In this document: piece after piece, positions 60,824 through 64,000 of the stretch
How the letters are laid out: every line of letters begins with the position of its first letter
How positions within the stretch are numbered: the first letter of the stretch is position 1
Source: Verrucomicrobiota bacterium
GTDB taxonomy: Bacteria; Verrucomicrobiota; Verrucomicrobiia; Chthoniobacterales; UBA10450
Assembly: GCA_003218975.1 (NCBI GenBank)
Contig: QHPD01000099.1
Span: forward strand, 1 to 64,000
Direction of reading: 5' to 3'
Length of the DNA stretch: 64,000 nucleotides
Program-made: the position numbers and the translations under genes
Notes under the pieces: model-generated
Database searches by the model: none
What the model was told of the DNA's origin: nothing
Seen by the model: only the letters and a program-made list of their open reading frames with translations

Positions 60824-62247
60824 CGATAATGCTCAGATTTAAACGGGCCGTCGATTGGCACGCCGAGGTAATCGGCTTGTTTTTCAGAAAGCTTCGTGAG
60901 TTTGACGCCGATTTTTTCCAGGTTCAGGCGCGCGACTTCTTCGTCGAGCTTCTTCGGCAAAACGTAAACGCCGACTTTATACGTGTCGCGATTTTCCCAG
61001 AGATCCAACTGCGCAAGAACCTGGTTGGAAAATGAGTTGGACATGACGAAGCTCGGGTGACCAGTGGCGCAACCGAGGTTTACCAGGCGGCCCTCGGCGA
61101 GCAGGAAAATTTCGTGTCCATCCGGGAACGTGTACTTGTCCACCTGTGGTTTGATGTTGGTTTTTTTCACGCCTTTGGCTGCGTTGAGCGCATCGACCTG
61201 AATTTCGTGGTCGAAATGGCCGATGTTGGCGACGATCGCCTGATCTTTCATCTGCTGCATGTGTTCGAGCGTGATGACGTCGACGTTGCCGCTGGCAGTA
61301 ATATAAATGTCGCCGCGGCCCAGTGTCTCTTCGACAGTCGTGACCTCGTAGCCTTCCATTGCCGCCTGCAACGCGTTGATCGGATCGATCTCAGTAACGA
61401 CCACACGCGCGCCTTGGCCGCGCAATGATTGCGCGCACCCTTTGCCGACGTCGCCGTAACCGCAAATGACGGCGACCTTGCCGGAAAGCATCACATCCAG
61501 CGCGCGATTTAATCCATCGACCAACGAATGCCGACAGCCGTAAAGATTATCGAACTTCGATTTCGTGACAGAATCGTTGACGTTAATCGCAGGTACAAGG
61601 AGCCGGTTCTCCTGATGCATTTTATAAAGCCGATGCACGCCGGTCGTAGTTTCTTCCGAAACGCCGCGCCAATCCTTCACGATCTCATGCCAGCGATACG
61701 GATTTTCACGATGAATTTCGAGCAGCAAATCTTTGATGACCTGTTCTTCCTTGTTCGCCGATTTTGTTTTTGCCCAATCGCTGCCTTCTTCGAGCTCGTA
61801 GCCTTTGTGAATGAGCAAGGTGGCGTCGCCGCCATCATCGACTACCAGTTGCGGCCCTTTGCCGTCCGGGTGTGAAATCGCCCGGTAGGTGCACCACCAG
61901 TAATCTTCGAGCGATTCGCCTTTCCACGCGAACACAGACACGCCGCTCTGCGCGACCGCAGCCGCAGCATGATCTTGCGTTGAGAAAATGTTGCAGCTCG
62001 CCCAGCGCACGCTTGCGCCGAGATCGGAAAGCGTTTCAATCAAAACCGCTGTTTGGATCGTCATGTGCAACGAGCCAGTGATGCGCACGCCTGCGAGCGG
62101 TTTCTGTGCCGCGTATCTTTCGCGGATTGCCATCAGACCCGGCATCTCCTTTTCCGCGATGGAGATTTCTTTTCTTCCGAAATTCGCCAACGAGATGTCG
62201 GCGATCTTATAATCCGTTTTCGTGTCTTCGATTGTCGATGTTTTCAT
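60817..62247 (-). CDS. ahcY: adenosylhomocysteinase (S-adenosyl-L-homocysteine hydrolase)
   Basis: 476 residues, the long bacterial form. [20 protein letters not shown] (substrate), [40 protein letters not shown]-type NAD motif ([20 protein letters not shown]), [10 protein letters not shown], and C-terminal KSEHYRY with the two NAD-contacting Lys/Tyr. It splits SAH into homocysteine and adenosine, relieving product inhibition of methyltransferases. Its ATG overlaps the stop of the GxxExxY gene (ATGA), so expression depends on read-through translation of that inserted gene, with metK upstream. Confidence 0.96.
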   Translation of the reverse strand: MKTSTIEDTKTDYKIADISLANFGRKEISIAEKEMPGLMAIRERYAAQKPLAGVRITGSLHMTIQTAVLIETLSDLGASVRWASCNIFSTQDHAAAAVAQSGVSVFAWKGESLEDYWWCTYRAISHPDGKGPQLVVDDGGDATLLIHKGYELEEGSDWAKTKSANKEEQVIKDLLLEIHRENPYRWHEIVKDWRGVSEETTTGVHRLYKMHQENRLLVPAINVNDSVTKSKFDNLYGCRHSLVDGLNRALDVMLSGKVAVICGYGDVGKGCAQSLRGQGARVVVTEIDPINALQAAMEGYEVTTVEETLGRGDIYITASGNVDVITLEHMQQMKDQAIVANIGHFDHEIQVDALNAAKGVKKTNIKPQVDKYTFPDGHEIFLLAEGRLVNLGCATGHPSFVMSNSFSNQVLAQLDLWENRDTYKVGVYVLPKKLDEEVARLNLEKIGVKLTKLSEKQADYLGVPIDGPFKSEHYRY

Positions 62248-62672
62248 AATGCGATTGGTTCGAGGTCATCCGCAGATTTCGCAGATTTACGCGGATTCCC
62301 AGAGGAGGTGAGAACGAGCCGTTTAAATTGTAGGCTTGATGCGCCGAAATTCAGCAGCAAGCCGCGCTGAAAACCGGCGGCTTTTACCTCGTTGATCAGC
62401 TGTGCATCATCTGTGCGTGTGAGTTCGGCGATCGCTTTCGTTTCTACGAGCAGTTCTTCGTAGCAAATGAAGTCGGCTCGGTAACCACATGTGAGCAGGT
62501 TGCCTTTGTAGCGAACGGGCAGCGGGACCTCAGCGCGAAATGATATTTGTCGTTCTTGGAATTCCAGTGCCAGTGCGCATTGATATACGGCTTCGAGAAA
62601 TCCGAAGCCGAGTTCGCGATGCACTTCCATTGCGGCACCGATGACCGCGTGACTCTGTGGATTCTTCTGCAT
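62244..62672 (-). CDS. GxxExxY family protein inserted between metK and ahcY
   Basis: 142 residues: [20 protein letters not shown] (GxxExxY as GFLEAVY), [20 protein letters not shown] (D-x-n-E-x-K nuclease-like trio), [20 protein letters not shown] and LQFKRLVL. The core ends near residue 122; the last 17 residues ([17 protein letters not shown]) are read from the flanking CGCAGATT repeat and the ahcY leader. The stop overlaps the ahcY start. The gene lies 28 bases after metK. Compared with the copy at 49784 it has a similar size but a different sequence, so the two did not duplicate recently. Confidence 0.92.
   Translation of the reverse strand: MQKNPQSHAVIGAAMEVHRELGFGFLEAVYQCALALEFQERQISFRAEVPLPVRYKGNLLTCGYRADFICYEELLVETKAIAELTRTDDAQLINEVKAAGFQRGLLLNFGASSLQFKRLVLTSSGNPRKSAKSADDLEPIAL
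62268..62297. repeat. CGCAGATT-type repeat, ahcY-side flank of GxxExxY gene
   Basis: ATCCGCAGATTTCGCAGATT-TACGCGGATT; inverted relative of the copy at 62677-62697. It encodes the C-terminal tail of the GxxExxY protein on the minus strand. Confidence 0.85.
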
Positions 62673-62676
62673 TTTT

Positions 62677-62697
62677 AATCTGCGTAAATCTGCGGAT
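62677..62697. repeat. CGCAGATT-type repeat, metK-side flank of GxxExxY gene
   Basis: AATCTGCGTAAATCTGCGGAT, reverse complement ATCCGCAGATTTACGCAGATT. It sits between the metK stop (three bases away) and the GxxExxY start codon (four bases away), so it fills the whole gap. Confidence 0.85.
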
Positions 62698-62699
62698 GC

Positions 62700-63878
62700 C
62701 TAACTGGCTGCCTTTTTCAGCTCGTCCGCTTTGTCCGTGCGTTCCCACGTCAGCGCATCAACATCGTCAACACGCCCAAAATGACCGTAGTTGGTTGTCT
62801 TCCGATAGATCGGGCGAAGCAGATTCAGCTGCTTGATGATCTCGGCAGGTTTGAAATTGAAAACTTCCCAGATGGCGCGCTCCAATTTTTCCTCGTCCAC
62901 TTTCCCGGTGCAGAACGTATCGACACTCACGCTTACCGGCTCGGGGTGACCAATGGCATAGGCAAACTGAACTTCGCACCGCTCCGCCAGACCTGATGCG
63001 ACAACGTTCTTAGCGATCCAGCGCCCCATGTAGGCTGCGCTGCGATCGACCTTGCTAGGGTCTTTTCCCGAAAACGCTCCACCGCCGTGCCGGCCCATTC
63101 CGCCATAGGTATCGCAGATGATCTTGCGCCCGGTTATTCCAGCGTCGCCTTCCGGGCCGCCGATCACGAACCGTCCCGTTGGATTGATCAGGAAAGTTGT
63201 CTTCTCATCGAGCCATCCGGACGGCATTACTTTTTTGATGAGAAGTTCCGTCAGCGTCTCGCGGACTTCTTTTTGCTTAACATCCTCGGTGTGCTGCGAA
63301 GAAACGACCACCGTTGTGGCGCGCACCGGTTTATAGCCATCGTATTCGATGGAGACCTGCGTCTTGCCATCGGGACGCAGCCACGGGATCTCGCCCGATT
63401 TACGCAACCGCGTTAGCTCCCGCCCGAGCTTGTGGGCAAAAGAAATGGGCGCTGGCATCAGCTCCGGCGTTTCGTTGCAGGCAAAGCCGAACATCAACCC
63501 CTGATCGCCTGCGCCTTGTTCTGCCGTGCCTTTCCCCTCCGCGGCGACGCTATCGACTCCTTGCTTAATATCGCGGGATTGTTCGCTCATTTCGCAGATC
63601 ACCCGGCAGGTGTCGGCGTGAAAAATGCAGTCGCCGTTGACATATCCGATGTCGCGGATGCCAGTGCGGACGCGGTCTTCAAAATCAAATTTCGCGTTGC
63701 TGGTAATTTCCCCAGCGAGCACAACGAGGTTGCCTTTGGCAAGTGTTTCGCAAGCAACTCGGCTCAATGGATCTTGCTCGAGACAGGCGTCGAGAATGTA
63801 ATCACTAATGGTATCGCAGACTTTATCGGGATGGCCTTCGGTGACGGACTCGGAGGAAAAGATATAGCGGCGGGACAT
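62700..63878 (-). CDS. metK: S-adenosylmethionine synthase
   Basis: 392 residues. [20 protein letters not shown] (ATP/methionine site), [20 protein letters not shown] (hexapeptide), [40 protein letters not shown] and [20 protein letters not shown]. All catalytic motifs are present. It makes SAM from methionine and ATP, and with ahcY forms the activated methyl cycle operon. No Shine-Dalgarno sequence is evident at the ATG; a possible promoter lies about 70 bases upstream. Confidence 0.97.
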   Translation of the reverse strand: MSRRYIFSSESVTEGHPDKVCDTISDYILDACLEQDPLSRVACETLAKGNLVVLAGEITSNAKFDFEDRVRTGIRDIGYVNGDCIFHADTCRVICEMSEQSRDIKQGVDSVAAEGKGTAEQGAGDQGLMFGFACNETPELMPAPISFAHKLGRELTRLRKSGEIPWLRPDGKTQVSIEYDGYKPVRATTVVVSSQHTEDVKQKEVRETLTELLIKKVMPSGWLDEKTTFLINPTGRFVIGGPEGDAGITGRKIICDTYGGMGRHGGGAFSGKDPSKVDRSAAYMGRWIAKNVVASGLAERCEVQFAYAIGHPEPVSVSVDTFCTGKVDEEKLERAIWEVFNFKPAEIIKQLNLLRPIYRKTTNYGHFGRVDDVDALTWERTDKADELKKAAS

Positions 63879-63949
63879 GATTGACGTTAAAGCGGATCAA
63901 CTTTTTCAATTAGCCAACTGACTCAACGATTTAACGCTTCAACGCTGAG

Positions 63950-63984
63950 ATCATATTGACCAATCATGATACGTCGATATATCG
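63950..63984 (-). promoter_or_regulatory. candidate metK promoter with adjoining palindromes
   Basis: On the minus strand: -35-like TCGACG, 16-base spacer, -10-like TATGAT. The palindrome CGATATATCG (63975-63984) overlaps the -35 side and ATCATGAT (63963-63970) sits in the spacer. This arrangement would suit a repressor of methyl-cycle genes (for example an ArsR-type SahR-like protein), which is inference. No SAM or SAH riboswitch fold was recognised. Confidence 0.4.
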
Positions 63985-64000
63985 TGGGGCGACAGAATGA

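Noticed and set aside
63879-64000. SAM or SAH riboswitch upstream of metK
   Set aside because: No pairing scheme matching SAM-I, SAM-II or SAH classes could be drawn by eye; only short palindromes are present.
1-64000. tRNA, rRNA, integrase, transposase or phage genes
   Set aside because: No clover-leaf, rRNA core words or recombinase motifs were noticed in the gaps on either strand; a computational scan would be decisive.

Overview
The window looks like a chromosomal segment of a soil-type Verrucomicrobiota (Chthoniobacterales-like) bacterium. The support is a TIGR04073-type exosortase-associated protein, an ECF sigma factor paired with a large Ser/Thr kinase, a very long GreA-type factor, several Acidobacteria/Verrucomicrobia-style MacB/FtsX ('ADOP') permeases, GxxExxY proteins and many short palindromic intergenic repeats. 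This assignment is an inference from gene content. I see no rRNA, tRNA, CRISPR array, transposase or phage gene.

Layout. 1-8.7 kb: an efflux operon on the minus strand (HlyD-type adaptor, ABC ATPase, ADOP permease broken by a deletion, intact ADOP permease, second ABC ATPase, third ADOP permease running off the edge). Next to it is a two-component pair (NtrB/NtrY-like kinase, NtrC-like regulator), and a textbook sigma-54 promoter lies ahead of the operon. 11.6-20.2 kb: a 3' remnant of an RND pump, an MFS transporter, a DUF486 protein, a secreted duplicated-domain protein, a second sigma-54 two-component pair, a lone receiver protein, a ferritin-VIT iron/manganese exporter, an EamA exporter and a GlsB/YeaQ protein. 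20.3-29.7 kb: serA, APC permease with a USP domain, RlmD-like rRNA methyltransferase, MASE1 hybrid kinase, methyltransferase, TIGR04073 protein, TerC. 29.7-38.2 kb: a GreA-type giant, rsmE, HMG-CoA lyase, and a stress operon STAS-PP2C-grpE-dnaJ. 38.3-48.1 kb: a fused exonuclease/ATP-dependent DNA ligase, aroA-cmk-plsC, a receiver-PP2C protein, SWIB protein, beta/gamma-crystallin-like protein, glpX. 48.4-55.2 kb is the accessory zone: a retropepsin-like protein with an altered active site, an ECF sigma factor and its Ser/Thr kinase separated by a GxxExxY gene, a HicAB-like pair, and a secreted S74 self-cleaving protein. 55.3-64 kb: a copper/heavy-metal outer-membrane protein and partner, TetA-type MFS, SET protein, TMEM175-like channel, and the methyl-cycle operon metK-GxxExxY-ahcY.

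Three observations stand out. (1) Two GxxExxY genes and the HicAB-like pair are each bracketed by copies of short composite repeats (CACGAATT type or CGCGGATT/CGCAGATT type). Each GxxExxY gene sits between two functionally linked host genes, which suggests small repeat-borne cargo cassettes. (2) The ADOP efflux operon carries an exact sigma-54 promoter with upstream palindromes beside its likely NtrC-type regulator. (3) Four genes are broken by one-base changes in short homopolymer runs (MFS, kinase, methyltransferase, a 7-kDa protein). That pattern is better explained by sequencing error than by gene decay, and the affected reading frames can be restored by eye. The ADOP deletion is different and may be real.
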